Below the pieces are notes generated by a model, which was not told the origin of the DNA, made no database searches, and saw only the letters and a program-made list of their open reading frames with translations. The position numbers were made by a program, and so were the translations under genes. From Aldersonia sp. NBC_00410 (GTDB lineage: Bacteria; Actinomycetota; Actinomycetes; Mycobacteriales; Mycobacteriaceae), in contig NZ_JAPENM010000003.1 of NCBI RefSeq assembly GCF_026342035.1, positions 612,456 through 676,455 on the forward strand: a stretch of DNA of 64,000 nt, given 5' to 3'. This document shows positions 1 to 9,003 of this stretch, piece by piece (position 1 is the stretch's first letter; the number at the start of each line of letters is the position of its first letter).

Positions 1-663
1 CAGCTCGACCAGTGTCGGGTCCAGTTCACCGCCCCGGCGGTCGCGGAGGAGGGTGACCGCGGCGGTGACGCCGCCGACACGGTGGGCCGGCTCGGCCTCG
101 TTGGCCAGTTGCACCACCCGCATCGCGAGGTCGATCTGCCCCCCCTGCAGCGCGCCCGGTACGCCGCGACCGTCCCAGCGCTCGAACGCCTGCGGCAACG
201 CGGCGCGCACCTCCGCACCGACCCCGAGCCGCTCGGCGATGATCCCGGCCGTCTGGCAATGCCCGAGGAACAGCGCTTGCGCTTCGCGCACACCGGTCGC
301 CAGAAAGCGGCCGATCATCGTCAACCGGCGTAGCGGTGGCTCACCGGCGGCGACGTTTTCGAGCAGGAAGCGCAACATCGGTGTGCCGATCCGGTCCAGT
401 CGATAGCTGTCCGCCCGAAGTTGCGTGTCGTCACCGAACCAATGCGCAAGCTCGTGCGAGTCGGCGATACAACCCACCCAGGCGAGCAGCGACACGTAGA
501 ACGTCGCCGCCCGCATGTGGTCGGTCATGCCCGCGGCGGCGGCGACCCGGTCCGCGATGATGGTCTGCCGCAACACGTGCTCCTCGGGCAGACCCAGGCC
601 TAGGTCGGTGGCCAGCGCCAGTGAAGCCACGAGCTCCGACAGGCGCACCGGCGGCGACGGCAT
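1..663 (-). CDS. HD-domain protein, partial (3' end beyond the left edge)
   Basis: The reverse strand is open from an ATG at 663 to the left edge with no stop, giving about 221 residues. The N-terminus (PPVRLSELVASLALATDLGLG) and the segment from about residue 118 (GHCQTAGIIAERLG, then FERWDGRGVPG) match the actinobacterial HD-domain family of metal-dependent phosphohydrolase-like proteins, which often end in a LuxR-type helix-turn-helix; that end would lie outside the window. The His-Asp pair of a canonical HD enzyme is not clearly preserved in what is visible, so activity is uncertain. A GTG at 672 is an alternative start. The family assignment is fairly sure, the exact role unknown. Confidence 0.7.
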   Translation of the reverse strand, partial: MPSPPVRLSELVASLALATDLGLGLPEEHVLRQTIIADRVAAAAGMTDHMRAATFYVSLLAWVGCIADSHELAHWFGDDTQLRADSYRLDRIGTPMLRFLLENVAAGEPPLRRLTMIGRFLATGVREAQALFLGHCQTAGIIAERLGVGAEVRAALPQAFERWDGRGVPGALQGGQIDLAMRVVQLANEAEPAHRVGGVTAAVTLLRDRRGGELDPTLVEL

Positions 664-1787
664 GGACGGCACACCCAAGAATACGCCTGAGGACTATGGA
701 CGGGCATCCAGCCATCTGTATGCGTGGCCATAGACAATGCTGAACGTCGGCGGCGCTCGACGACAAAGGCAGCGCTGGTAGTCGAGGTGTTCCCACTGCT
801 GGCCGAGGCCACGAGGCTGCAGGTGTTTCGGGCGCGGGGGATCGGGCCCCGTCGGTCGACGATCTCGGACAGCACATCGGAACACCCCGTACCGTCTGTG
901 TCGCACCACCTTTGCGTCGTGGGCATCTGGTCTGGGATCGAGTTCGGTGATGACGACGAAGTGGACCCGAACTCCGGTTCGTTGCGGGTACTCCCGTTCG
1001 ATCCGGGAAGCGGACGCCTGATCATCACCGGCTACGAATGGTGGCCGGATCAGTCGGCGCGTGTTGATCGTCGTCGCCAATGTGAGCCTTCTTGGAGCTG
1101 ACGTGCTGGCCTGATCGGGTTCGGAGGGTGTCGTGGGCCGGCTCGGTGGTCGGCGAACGGTGATGCGCGCGACGCGGTCGGGCCGCGCCGGATCCATGGT
1201 CCCGGTAGATCTTTCGATACTCGACTGGGCTGGGTGCGTTGCTGTAGAGGCGTAGCCGCGTGCGGCCGGGCGTGGGGGTGACGCTGCCCGCGATCGACCA
1301 CAAGCGCAGGCGCATTCGTTGGGTTCCCACGGCGCGCGGGATCGGTTGGCGCGAAGGTGGTTCGGTGTGCGTCCCGTCGAGTCGCGGTACGGATTGCACG
1401 TCAGCAGGTCCGGGACGGCGATCCGGACCGTATCGATTCGCCCGCGCTGCGACGCAGGGCGGTTGCCCAGTCCGCGACAAACTGCGCGATGAGATCGGAC
1501 TCGATGACTTCCGCATCGGCGTCGGTAGTTCCGGGCCACGCCACGAGCAGGCTCCCGGCTATCGGTGACAGAGGTATCTGCCGCACCAGCGCCCGTCCGG
1601 CTGCGTCACCGAGGGATCGCTGGCCTTAAACCATCCCGTGCGGAAGAATCCGGCACACCTGTCGGGCAGTTCATGTAAGTCTTAAGTGGCCTGCGAGGCG
1701 ATCGCGACCGCATCGTCACCGGGCTGTTGAGCAGGGGTCGTGCTGCACATTGCCCGATTTCTTGTCAGATCAGAGAGGTGAGCAACG
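664..1787. other. 1.1-kb gene-poor stretch with decayed coding traces
   Basis: No convincing intact gene is seen here. A plus-strand frame at 724-1101 (125 codons) has acceptable codon use and a plausible tract near its end (DPGSGRLIITGYEWWPD), but no Shine-Dalgarno and no family I recognise. A reverse frame at 1401-1586 resembles the end of a LysR substrate-binding domain (VAWPG, then [12 protein letters not shown]), also without a proper start. Together with the transposase-like trace at 1190-1350 this looks like an old insertion or deletion scar between the HD protein and the lipoprotein. Confidence 0.4.
1190..1350 (-). pseudogene. Possible transposase C-terminal remnant (IS1380-like)
   Basis: In the reverse frame around 1336-1190 the reading RMRLRLWSIAGSV, then GRTRLRLYSNAP, follows the pattern R-x-LRL-x3-AG-x(n)-GR-x2-RLRL that closes IS1380-family DDE transposases. 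The upstream catalytic domain is absent and no inverted repeats are obvious, so this would be a fragment only. The resemblance is short and could be chance; the assignment is tentative. Confidence 0.25.
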
Positions 1788-2315
1788 ATGGCGGCAACTC
1801 GCAACCTTTTGATGGCCGCAGCCGCGACGGCGATGTTGGCCGTCGCGGGTTGTAGCGACGGCGGTGGTGATTCGTCAGGCACGGCGACCCCCGTGTCCCC
1901 ATCAACAACTGCACCGACAACGACTGGCAAGTCGTCGGGTGTGCTGGCGCCGACGGAGCCGGGGGTGTCGAAGACATACAACGTCGAGGCACTGATTCTG
2001 TCCGTGGAAGACGCCGAGTCCGACTACGGGCCGGTGACGGTATTCAGCATTCAGTTGGTCAACAACAGCGACGCGGTGTTCGAAGGCTCCAACTTCCCTA
2101 CCCCGACGCTGGTTTACGGGCCGGCGGGCACACCGGCGGAGAACACGGTGTCGCTCAGCGAGGGCTTTGGTGGGGGCGTGCAGGGGTCCATTCCACCGGG
2201 CGCGCGGCAAACCATCAAGTACGCGTACAAGGTGCCCAAGAGCGAGTTGAACCCGGCGGTGTTCACCATCGGGTCGCTGGTGTGGCAGGGCAACTTTGCC
2301 ACATTCCAGCGTTGA
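1788..2315 (+). CDS. Small secreted lipoprotein of unknown function
   Basis: A 175-residue protein with a lipoprotein signal: a hydrophobic stretch then V-A-G-C with Cys at about residue 22, so it is expected to be lipidated on the outer face of the membrane. A Ser/Thr/Pro-rich linker (to about residue 50) precedes a compact beta-rich domain resembling the DUF4352/immunoglobulin-like modules of actinobacterial lipoproteins, with alternating segments such as VTVFSIQLVNNSD. A GAGAGGTGAG Shine-Dalgarno lies a few bases before the ATG. It stands alone. No function is claimed. Confidence 0.8.
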   Translation: MAATRNLLMAAAATAMLAVAGCSDGGGDSSGTATPVSPSTTAPTTTGKSSGVLAPTEPGVSKTYNVEALILSVEDAESDYGPVTVFSIQLVNNSDAVFEGSNFPTPTLVYGPAGTPAENTVSLSEGFGGGVQGSIPPGARQTIKYAYKVPKSELNPAVFTIGSLVWQGNFATFQR

Positions 2316-2545
2316 GACGACTTCCGAGAATCGGCGCCGATGAATGTCGCAGAGTGAGTCTCGCTGCCGTTCGTCGCCGCCCAGCCGCAGCGCACAGCGC
2401 AGTCGGTCGTCCCCGCCGCGGCACCAACCGACCGCGTCGGTCGCAAGAACGTGACAGGACCGACGGCAACGCAACGAGATTGCCGCGAACGGGCAGTGCG
2501 CCGAGGTCGTTGTAGCAGGTGTGCGGCAGGCCCGCGCACGTCGAG

Positions 2546-2983
2546 TCAGATGTCCACGCGCTGGGCTGTTCGGCGGCGACTGATGAGCAGCTGGTCGACG
2601 CTGTAGCGACCCGCGCCGATGATAACCAGCAGCAGTGCGGCTGCGCCGAGTACGAGGACGAGTTCGTAGCCACCCTCGGCGACGAAGATTCCGGCGCCGG
2701 CGTGGACGAAAACGAAGGCCCCGATCATGTCGATCAGGAGGAGCAGCCCGGCGAGGGGGACGGCGAGTCCGAGGATGAGGGCGGCGCCGCCCGCGAGCTC
2801 GATCACGGCCGCGAACCAGGCGGACGCCGATGCGGCGGGCACACCGGACTGGTCGAAAAACGAGGCGGTGCCGTCGATGCCGTTGGTGAACAGCTTCTGC
2901 CATCCGTGCGCGAAGAACACGATGCCGATGGCGACGCGGGCAATCAGGACTGCGAGGTCACGGGCGGGAGCGGGAATGGTCAT
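2546..2983 (-). CDS. DoxX family membrane protein
   Basis: A 145-residue, four-helix membrane protein. The N-terminal segment ARVAIGIVFFAHGWQKLF is the DoxX hallmark (G-x-x-F-x-x-HG-x-QK), followed by a helix with an Ala/Gly-rich E-L-x-GG motif (IELAGGAALILGLAVPLAG). The start at 2983 is preferred over an ATG 15 bases upstream because AGGA sits just before it. DoxX proteins take part in membrane-linked redox or thiol stress functions; the exact role here is unknown. The 230 bp between it and the lipoprotein gene hold nothing I can name. Confidence 0.85.
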   Translation of the reverse strand: MTIPAPARDLAVLIARVAIGIVFFAHGWQKLFTNGIDGTASFFDQSGVPAASASAWFAAVIELAGGAALILGLAVPLAGLLLLIDMIGAFVFVHAGAGIFVAEGGYELVLVLGAAALLLVIIGAGRYSVDQLLISRRRTAQRVDI

Positions 2984-3055
2984 GGGAGGTCCTGTCATTG
3001 GGTTGGGGGAGGGTGTGGGGACGCGCTCTGACGGGACGAGGAATTGTGTCGATCG

Positions 3056-3631
3056 TCAGGCGACGACGGCGAATCCGCCGGTCCACGCAATCTTTTCGCC
3101 GGCGGCCAGGCTTATCTGCAGGAAGCCGAGCGCTTCGAGTTCGCGGGCCCGCCGCAGCGAGCCGGCGTCGAGAGCCCGCAGACCGGCGGTGGTGAGGATC
3201 GACGCGAGCAGTGTCTTGGCGTCGGTATCGTCACCGGCGATCAGCACCGTCGTCGGATTCGCGCCGACCGTGCCGGTGGACAAGGTGGTGGCGAAGGTGG
3301 TGTTGAACGCCTTGACGACGCGCGACTGCGGTAGCGCCGCAGCGATCTCGGCAGCGGCGGAACCGTCGGCCGGTACGACCAGGGAGTCGAAGGTGTCGAA
3401 GTCGACCGGGTTGGAAATGTCGACGACGACCTTGCCGGCGAATTGCGCTGCGCGCTCGGCGAGGATGTCGGCGACCGCGCCGTAAGGGACCGCCAAGACG
3501 ACGACGTCGCCGGTGAGCGGTGTATCCGCGTCGGCGCGCCCGAGCAGGTCGACGGTGTTGCCGCCCTTGCCGAGGACGGCGGCGATGGCCTGGCCCATGT
3601 TGCCGGTGCCGATGATGCTCACGTGTGCCAT
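3056..3631 (-). CDS. NADPH-dependent F420 reductase-like oxidoreductase
   Basis: A 191-residue Rossmann protein. It opens with the dinucleotide motif SIIGTGNMGQAIA and continues with VVLAVPYGAV and VVVDISNPVDF, the pattern of the F420_oxidored/NADP-oxidoreductase family (Fno-like). KAFNTTFA near residue 123 is also typical. Length fits a single-domain member. The start at 3631 has an AGGAG box; a longer reading beginning with TTG at 3697 would cover the shared promoter and is not favoured. It is transcribed divergently from the MarR regulator at 3721, which probably controls it. Substrate is unknown. Confidence 0.85.
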   Translation of the reverse strand: MAHVSIIGTGNMGQAIAAVLGKGGNTVDLLGRADADTPLTGDVVVLAVPYGAVADILAERAAQFAGKVVVDISNPVDFDTFDSLVVPADGSAAAEIAAALPQSRVVKAFNTTFATTLSTGTVGANPTTVLIAGDDTDAKTLLASILTTAGLRALDAGSLRRARELEALGFLQISLAAGEKIAWTGGFAVVA

Positions 3632-3682
3632 GGTGGTGCTCCTGGATAATATAGTTTTTTCTTGAACTGACATTGGCGATGG

Positions 3683-3700
3683 TAGTTTTAGATACAACTA
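3683..3700. promoter_or_regulatory. Inverted repeat in the divergent MarR/oxidoreductase promoter
   Basis: TAGTT-N8-AACTA lies in the 89 bp between the two divergent genes, in a short A+T-rich island inside otherwise G+C-rich DNA. A MarR dimer typically binds such a site, so it is the likely operator for both genes. Function is inferred from position and symmetry only. Confidence 0.5.
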
Positions 3701-3720
3701 TTTTGCAAGAGGAGGTGACC

Positions 3721-4212
3721 ATGCCCACTCAGTGGCTGGCACGGCCGCAGCTGCGCGCCTGGATCCGACTCGTCGCGGTGCTCGAGTTGCTCCCGGGAGT
3801 GTTGGACACGCAGCTGCGTCGAGATGCCGACCTGATCGAATTCGAGTACTACGTGCTGGCGATGTTGTCCGAGGCGCCCGATCGGACGCTGCGGATGACC
3901 GAGCTGGCGCGACAGACGAACGCCACCCTGCCTCGGCTCTCGAACGTGGTGCACCGCCTCGAAGGGCGGGACCTCGTCGAGCGCGAGCGCTGCCCCGAGG
4001 ACGGCCGAGCGACCAATGCCCGGCTCACCGAAACGGGGTGGAACAAGGTGGCGCAAGCAGCGCCCGGCCATGTGGCCAACGTGCGGAAACACGTCATCGA
4101 CGCGCTCACCGACGAACAGGTCGACCAACTCGCCGAAATCTGTGGCGCGATCCTGGCCAACCTCGATCCCGCCAGGACGATGGCGGCGACTTACACCCGA
4201 TACGACGAATAG
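3721..4212 (+). CDS. MarR family transcriptional regulator
   Basis: A 163-residue winged-helix protein. Residues about 45-110 carry the MarR core: LRMTELARQTNATLPRLSNV as helix-turn-helix, then VHRLEGRDLVERERCPEDGR as recognition helix and wing (the D-x-R motif). The ATG at 3721 follows a near-perfect GAGGAGGTGACC ribosome-binding site, so the start is firm. It is divergent from the F420-type oxidoreductase with a palindrome between them, the usual arrangement for a MarR protein repressing itself and its neighbour. The inducing signal is unknown. Confidence 0.9.
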   Translation: MPTQWLARPQLRAWIRLVAVLELLPGVLDTQLRRDADLIEFEYYVLAMLSEAPDRTLRMTELARQTNATLPRLSNVVHRLEGRDLVERERCPEDGRATNARLTETGWNKVAQAAPGHVANVRKHVIDALTDEQVDQLAEICGAILANLDPARTMAATYTRYDE

Positions 4213-4234
4213 TCCGTGCGCTTGTCTCGGGCCA

Positions 4235-5170
4235 TTAGCCGGCCAGCCTACGATGCTCGCGCGGACTCACCCCGCGCACCCGCTTGAACGCCGCACTGAG
4301 CGCAAACCCGTTGCTGTAACCCACCTTTCGCGCCACCGAGTCGACGGTGGAGTCCGGCTCGTGCAGCAGGTCCGCCGCGAGGGCCAGTCGCCAGCCGGTG
4401 AGATAGGACATCGGCGGTTCCCCGACCATCTCGGTGAAGCGCCGGGCCAGTGCCGCTCGGGAGACGCCGGATTGGGCGGCCAGCGAGGCAACCGTCCATG
4501 CCTGCGCCGGGTTGTTGTGGATCAGCCGCAGGGCGCGGCCCGTCACCGGGTCGCTGTTCGCCCGGTACCAGCCCGGCGCCTCGCCCTCCGGCCGGGCGAA
4601 CCAGGACCGCAGCACCGCGATAAGCAGCAGATCCAGCAGCCGGTCCAGCACCGCTTCCTGCCCGGGCTCGTCCTTGACGATCTCGTCCGCGAGCAATGGG
4701 ATCAGCGGACAGTCCCAATCCTGCGCCCGCAGCACCGCCAGCGTCGGCAACGCACTGAGCATCCGGCGGCTCACCGCACCGGCCATCTGGTAGGTGCCGG
4801 TGAGCATGGTCGTCTCGCCGTGCGGGGAATTGCCCCAGGTGCGCACGCCCAGGCTCATCTCCTGGGCCAGGTCCGCGCCGTAAATCGTCGTGCATCGCTG
4901 TCCGGGGTGGATGATCACCTGCGCGGGCGTGTCCGGGTCGTCGGCCACCAGGTACGGCGTGGGGCCGAGGGCGACCGCCACGTCGCCCGGTTGCAGGTGT
5001 TCGGCGCCGCGGCCGTCCGGGCGGATCCACGCGCTGCCGGTCACGATCGCCACGACGGTGAGCGGCGCTTCGTCCTGGATCCGCATCGACCACGGCGCAT
5101 CCATGATCGAGCGCAGCAGAAAGGCGCCCTGCGCGCGGGGACCGTTGAGCAGGCTGACCAGCGCATCCAT
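4235..5170 (-). CDS. AraC family regulator with N-terminal cupin domain
   Basis: A 311-residue regulator. Residues 1-180 form a cupin-type (Cupin_6/AraC-binding) sensor domain with PDGRGAEHLQPGDVAVA. The last 100 residues are a double AraC helix-turn-helix: WTVASLAAQSGVSRAALARRF, then DSVARKVGYSNGFALSAAFKR and the closing G-x-SPREHR. The start at 5170 is the one that gives the family's usual length. It is divergent from the DUF1772 gene, which it may control. The ligand is not predictable from sequence. Confidence 0.9.
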   Translation of the reverse strand: MDALVSLLNGPRAQGAFLLRSIMDAPWSMRIQDEAPLTVVAIVTGSAWIRPDGRGAEHLQPGDVAVALGPTPYLVADDPDTPAQVIIHPGQRCTTIYGADLAQEMSLGVRTWGNSPHGETTMLTGTYQMAGAVSRRMLSALPTLAVLRAQDWDCPLIPLLADEIVKDEPGQEAVLDRLLDLLLIAVLRSWFARPEGEAPGWYRANSDPVTGRALRLIHNNPAQAWTVASLAAQSGVSRAALARRFTEMVGEPPMSYLTGWRLALAADLLHEPDSTVDSVARKVGYSNGFALSAAFKRVRGVSPREHRRLAG

Positions 5171-5296
5171 GTCTGGGACACTACCCCCAAAAAATAGACG
5201 CTTGCGTATGTGAATGAGCAGCTGGACTATGTTTCGTCTCGCGCGGACGGGCTTGACTGGAGTCGAAGAATCCACCGCCGAAAGCGAGGAGCTGCC

Positions 5297-5851
5297 ATGT
5301 CGGCGCTGCGTACCGGTTCCCTGATCGGAGCCATCGTCACCATGGGACTGACCGCGGGTTTGTTCTGGGCATTCGCGTACTCGGTGATGAACGCGCTTGC
5401 GAGCGTGGACGACCGAACGTTCGTGGACGTGTTCAACAAGATAAATATTGCGATCCTCAACCCGTGGTTCGCGTTCTGTTTCGGCGGCGGATTGGTGTTC
5501 GCGATCATCGCGGCCCTCACCCACCTCGGCGCGGACCACCGGACGGTGCTGCTATGGGTTGCGGTTGCCGGAGCGTTCTATGTTGTCGCCCTTGCTATCA
5601 CGATGGGGATCAACGTCCCGTTGAACGATCGCCTTGCCCGGGTCGACCCGACCGAGAGTGCGGCAACGCTCGCCGCGGCCCGGCAGGATTTCGAAAGCAG
5701 TTGGGTGCGGTGGAACATCGTCCGCGCAGGGGTGCACACCGCGGCGTTCGGGGTGATGTGCTGGGCGTTGTACCAGGCCGGGCGTCACACTGCTGACCTG
5801 ACGGCAGTTGGCGTGTCCGGCCACGTCGCGGCGACGGCCGATCTGGGCTGA
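5297..5851 (+). CDS. DUF1772 (anthrone-oxygenase-like) membrane protein
   Basis: A 184-residue protein with four hydrophobic segments. The features of the DUF1772 family are present: a first helix with GLTAGLFWAFAYSVMNAL, then NVPLNDRLA and the conserved W-x-R-WN motif (SSWVRWNIVRAGVHTAAF). Some members act as anthrone oxygenases, but most bacterial ones are uncharacterised. GAGGAG lies just before the ATG. It faces the AraC regulator across a 126-bp gap. Confidence 0.8.
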   Translation: MSALRTGSLIGAIVTMGLTAGLFWAFAYSVMNALASVDDRTFVDVFNKINIAILNPWFAFCFGGGLVFAIIAALTHLGADHRTVLLWVAVAGAFYVVALAITMGINVPLNDRLARVDPTESAATLAAARQDFESSWVRWNIVRAGVHTAAFGVMCWALYQAGRHTADLTAVGVSGHVAATADLG

Positions 5852-5870
5852 GCCAGGGTCATGCGCACCC

Positions 5871-7067
5871 TCAGAAAAAGCCCTGATTGGGGAGCGGTGT
5901 TCCGTTGACGTGGTAATTGCCCACTGCGACGGCTTTGAGAGTTTTGGGGTTGTGTGCGGCGATCGTTCGGATGTTGCGCCAATGCCGGTCGAGGTGAGCG
6001 CTGCGGTGGGTGAGGGATCCTCCGCCGACGTCGAATATCTCAGAGGCCGCACGGTTGGCGAGTTCGTCGATGACGACCTTTGCTTTGGCGTTGAGCAGCG
6101 ACGCCCGCAACGACAGTTCGTCCTCCTCGGGTGTGCCGTGTGCCGCGTATGCCTCCTGCAGCGCCGCGGCCGCTGCGCCGACCATCGCCTCGGCGGCAAA
6201 TGCCTGACTGGCCAGCAGTCCGACGCTGTAATGCAGGATCGGATCGTCGGCTGGAACTTCGGCGGTGGCGTGATAAAAAGCCCGCTTCTTGTTCCGGACC
6301 TGATCGACGGCGTCGGAGGTGACGCGACGCAGGATCCCGGCGATCATCGCACTGAGCTGGATGTGAAAGAACGTGCTGGGGTACCTCGGCGTCACCGGGG
6401 CCGGAACATAGTCGCCGGGGTAGACCGCAACGTTGTCGAAAGTGGTTGTGCCACTGGCCGTGAAGCGTTGACCGAAACCATCCCAGTCATTGTGCCGAAC
6501 CAGGCCGTCGCGGTCTGTCGGAATGATCAACCGAGCTTTCGATCCGTCGACATCGGTGGCCCCGACGGTCAGCCAATCCATATACAGGGCACCGGTGGTG
6601 TAGTGCTTGGTCCCGTTCAGGCGCAGCCCTTCCGGCGTCTCGGTGATCGCGGTGGAAAACGATTCGGCGATGGCCCCCGCCTTGCTTTCCGGCTCGGCCG
6701 CGACGCCGCCGATGAGGTCGCCGCGCGCGACCAAATCGAGCCAGCGTTGGTCCTCCGGCCGGTCGGCCAAGAGCAGGCTCTCCACAATCCCGAAATGGCT
6801 ACGCAAGATATGTGCCACATTGCTGTCCGCCGCGGACAACTCGATGAACACCTCATACAGCTCGACCAGGGTGGCGCCACCGCCGCCATGCTCGACCGGC
6901 AGTCGCAACGCGCCCAGCCGGGCACGTTTCACTGCATCGATCACCTTGAAGGGCAATTCATCTCGCTCGTCACGCCCGATCGCACCGGCACCGATGTCGG
7001 CAATCAAATCCCGCAACTTCGGTGACCCGACAGTGACCGCATCGGCCGCCTCGGCAAGATCGGTCAT
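5871..7067 (-). CDS. DszC/SfnB-like flavin-dependent monooxygenase (acyl-CoA dehydrogenase fold)
   Basis: A 398-residue protein with the acyl-CoA dehydrogenase fold, closer to the DszC/SfnB branch that uses reduced flavin and oxygen on sulfur compounds than to true dehydrogenases. Seen: GALRLPVEHGGGGA near the N-terminus; a middle domain with GGVAAEPESKAG, RLNGTKHYTTGALYMDWL and a beta segment GFGQRFTASGTTTFDNV; and a C-terminal helical domain ending in RNIRTIAAHNPKTLKA. The catalytic Glu of acyl-CoA dehydrogenases is not obvious. AGAGGAG precedes the start. It lies 49 bp downstream of the rhodanese-repeat gene on the same strand, which suggests a sulfur-assimilation operon. Confidence 0.8.
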   Translation of the reverse strand: MTDLAEAADAVTVGSPKLRDLIADIGAGAIGRDERDELPFKVIDAVKRARLGALRLPVEHGGGGATLVELYEVFIELSAADSNVAHILRSHFGIVESLLLADRPEDQRWLDLVARGDLIGGVAAEPESKAGAIAESFSTAITETPEGLRLNGTKHYTTGALYMDWLTVGATDVDGSKARLIIPTDRDGLVRHNDWDGFGQRFTASGTTTFDNVAVYPGDYVPAPVTPRYPSTFFHIQLSAMIAGILRRVTSDAVDQVRNKKRAFYHATAEVPADDPILHYSVGLLASQAFAAEAMVGAAAAALQEAYAAHGTPEEDELSLRASLLNAKAKVVIDELANRAASEIFDVGGGSLTHRSAHLDRHWRNIRTIAAHNPKTLKAVAVGNYHVNGTPLPNQGFF

Positions 7068-7116
7068 CCCAACTCCTCTTGGTCGAAGTTCACACGCGAA
7101 TCGCGCTCGCGGCGAA

Positions 7117-8700
7117 CTAACTGGTTGCGCTGGAGGGAAGGTCGAGCTTCGACGACGCGATCTGCTCGAAGTCGAAATGCGGATCACCGGCCGTATCGTC
7201 GAGCAGGGACAGCTCCCATTCGAAATATGCTGCGTACCAACGGTCGCGATCGGGCCCGAATGGCGGCGGGCCGGTGTGGTCCTCGATACCGGCGGCGTAG
7301 CGGGGTGCCTCCGTGGTCAGGGAGTCCGCCACCGCGTCGATCCCACCGGAGAGCACCGCGATGTTTCCCGGGCCGGCCGCCGCGGCGTACTCGGGCGCGT
7401 ACGTCTCATCACCGACGAGGACCACCGTTGCATCGGGTGCCCCCTCGACTATCTGCGGAATATGTTCGCGGCGAGCATGAATGGATTCTGCAATGTGTCC
7501 GGCGGCATAGCGCGTAGACGAACGTAGATCGAGGATCCGGACGTCCCTGCCTGCGGACCGCCACGCTGCGATATCCGCGACGGTGACATGCGCAACCTCG
7601 GGAATCGGGAATCTTCCCTCGGCGCGTCGGACCTCTGCTTCTGACGCAGCAACCACGGTGATCGGACCGGAATGCAAGTAGCGCAACCACTGCACGGTGC
7701 TGGCTGCACGGACGAACTCGCCGGTGTCGACCAGGACGATGTGGGCACCGTGGACAGCAACATGCTCATCGATGGTCTGGACGAGTTGCCCGCCGGGAAC
7801 AGAGATCGCAGCGTCGAGATGTCCTTGGCGGAATTCGGCGGGGGACCGTACGTCGAAGACGTATGTCGTCACCGAACGATTGTCCAGCTGGTGCCGCACC
7901 TCTTCGGCGCCGACGATACGGGCGCCGGCCTGTGCCAGAGTGCTCTCGACCCAATCGACGAGCTCGGCCGAGACCTGCTGTGGAGCATCGAGATCCGCTC
8001 CGCGCCCGAATGCCAGCGGGCGCCCTGATTGTTCCCAGGCCGGTGTCCCGTTGTACAAGGAGAAGACCTGATTGGGTATGCCGGTATTGATCAGCGACTG
8101 AGCGCCGACGATGCCGCGCGTACGGCCCGCGCAATTGATGACGACCTTGGTGTGCGGGGTGGTGACGACCTGCCCGGCGCGGTAGTCGATTTCGGCACCG
8201 CCACCGGTGTTGTATCCGCCCGGGATGTGGTGGTGGAGATATTCGCCGGAGGGGCGGCTGTCGAGAATGACGATGTCTTCCTCGTTGTCGAGCCAAGACT
8301 GGACGGTGTCGCTGTCGACGGTCGGGGTGGCGAATGTGTGCTCGATCCACTCGCCGAGGGTCTTGCTCCGAACATTGGTTCCCGTATACGTGCGGCCACC
8401 GGCAGCCGTCCAACCCCGGATCCCGTCGTCCACGACGCGAACGTCGGTATAGCCCAACTGCTCGAGGATTGCGGCGCCGACCTCGTCGAGGTCTGGGGTT
8501 CCGGCCAACACGATGGTGGTGTCCAGATGGGGGACGAGTTCGGAGATACGTTGTTCGAGATCATGATACGGAACCCCCGTGCTGACAGCTATCTGGCCGG
8601 TGGTCCGCTCGAGTGGACTGCGGAGATCCAGGATGGCGAGCTCGGTCCGAGGGGTGGAGTCGAGCGCGAGCAACGTGTGGCCGGCGATGTGCGTGGGCAT
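7117..8700 (-). CDS. Protein with four rhodanese-like domains
   Basis: A 527-residue protein made of four rhodanese-like units at about residues 15-110, 125-235, 255-365 and 370-460, each with a recognisable strand such as ILDLRSPLE, VILDSRPSGEY, VFDVRSPAEF or ILDLRSSTRY. Only the second has a Cys in the active-site loop (CAGRTRG); the equivalent loops in the others (LAGTPDLD, LVDTGEF, LVGDETYA) have none. So one sulfurtransferase site and three probable structural or docking domains are expected. It lies just upstream of the DszC/SfnB-like gene on the same strand and is divergent from the gene at 9004. Role in sulfur transfer is inferred. Confidence 0.9.
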   Translation of the reverse strand: MPTHIAGHTLLALDSTPRTELAILDLRSPLERTTGQIAVSTGVPYHDLEQRISELVPHLDTTIVLAGTPDLDEVGAAILEQLGYTDVRVVDDGIRGWTAAGGRTYTGTNVRSKTLGEWIEHTFATPTVDSDTVQSWLDNEEDIVILDSRPSGEYLHHHIPGGYNTGGGAEIDYRAGQVVTTPHTKVVINCAGRTRGIVGAQSLINTGIPNQVFSLYNGTPAWEQSGRPLAFGRGADLDAPQQVSAELVDWVESTLAQAGARIVGAEEVRHQLDNRSVTTYVFDVRSPAEFRQGHLDAAISVPGGQLVQTIDEHVAVHGAHIVLVDTGEFVRAASTVQWLRYLHSGPITVVAASEAEVRRAEGRFPIPEVAHVTVADIAAWRSAGRDVRILDLRSSTRYAAGHIAESIHARREHIPQIVEGAPDATVVLVGDETYAPEYAAAAGPGNIAVLSGGIDAVADSLTTEAPRYAAGIEDHTGPPPFGPDRDRWYAAYFEWELSLLDDTAGDPHFDFEQIASSKLDLPSSATS

Positions 8701-8755
8701 GTGGCTCCTGAACGAGGAATGTGGGCGCTCCCGGTCGGTGCGGGGTCGGAGCGAC

Positions 8756-8772
8756 TGTCACGCGAGGTGACA
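8756..8772. promoter_or_regulatory. Perfect inverted repeat TGTCAC-N5-GTGACA between divergent genes
   Basis: A 6-bp perfect dyad with a 5-bp spacer lies 56 bp upstream of the rhodanese gene, inside the 303-bp gap that separates it from the plus-strand gene at 9004. The position suits an operator for the rhodanese/DszC-like transcription unit. No regulator gene is adjacent. The remainder of the gap shows no further structure I can support. Confidence 0.4.
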
Positions 8773-9003
8773 CAGATACGTCTAGACGATGACTCGTGGA
8801 CGCCAGATGAATCCAGGTTTGCGATCGTGGTGATTCGAGGAGCTGTCCCGAGACCGCCTTTCGATCACCGAGATTCGAAGTTGCCGATAACGCGCCGGGG
8901 GATTGCGTCGAGGCGATTCCAACCAGTGCTGTCCGCTCCCGACGCACCTAATCTCTGGGCATCCAACGGTGGTCGTGCGACGAGGACCCAGAAGGGAAGA
9001 ACA

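Noticed and set aside
3632..3697. N-terminal extension of the F420-type oxidoreductase from a TTG at 3697
   Set aside because: It would cover the palindrome and promoter; the AGGAG-supported ATG at 3631 fits the Rossmann start.
5808..7025. Plus-strand frame opposite the DszC/SfnB-like gene
   Set aside because: No family pattern and no ribosome-binding site; antisense shadow.
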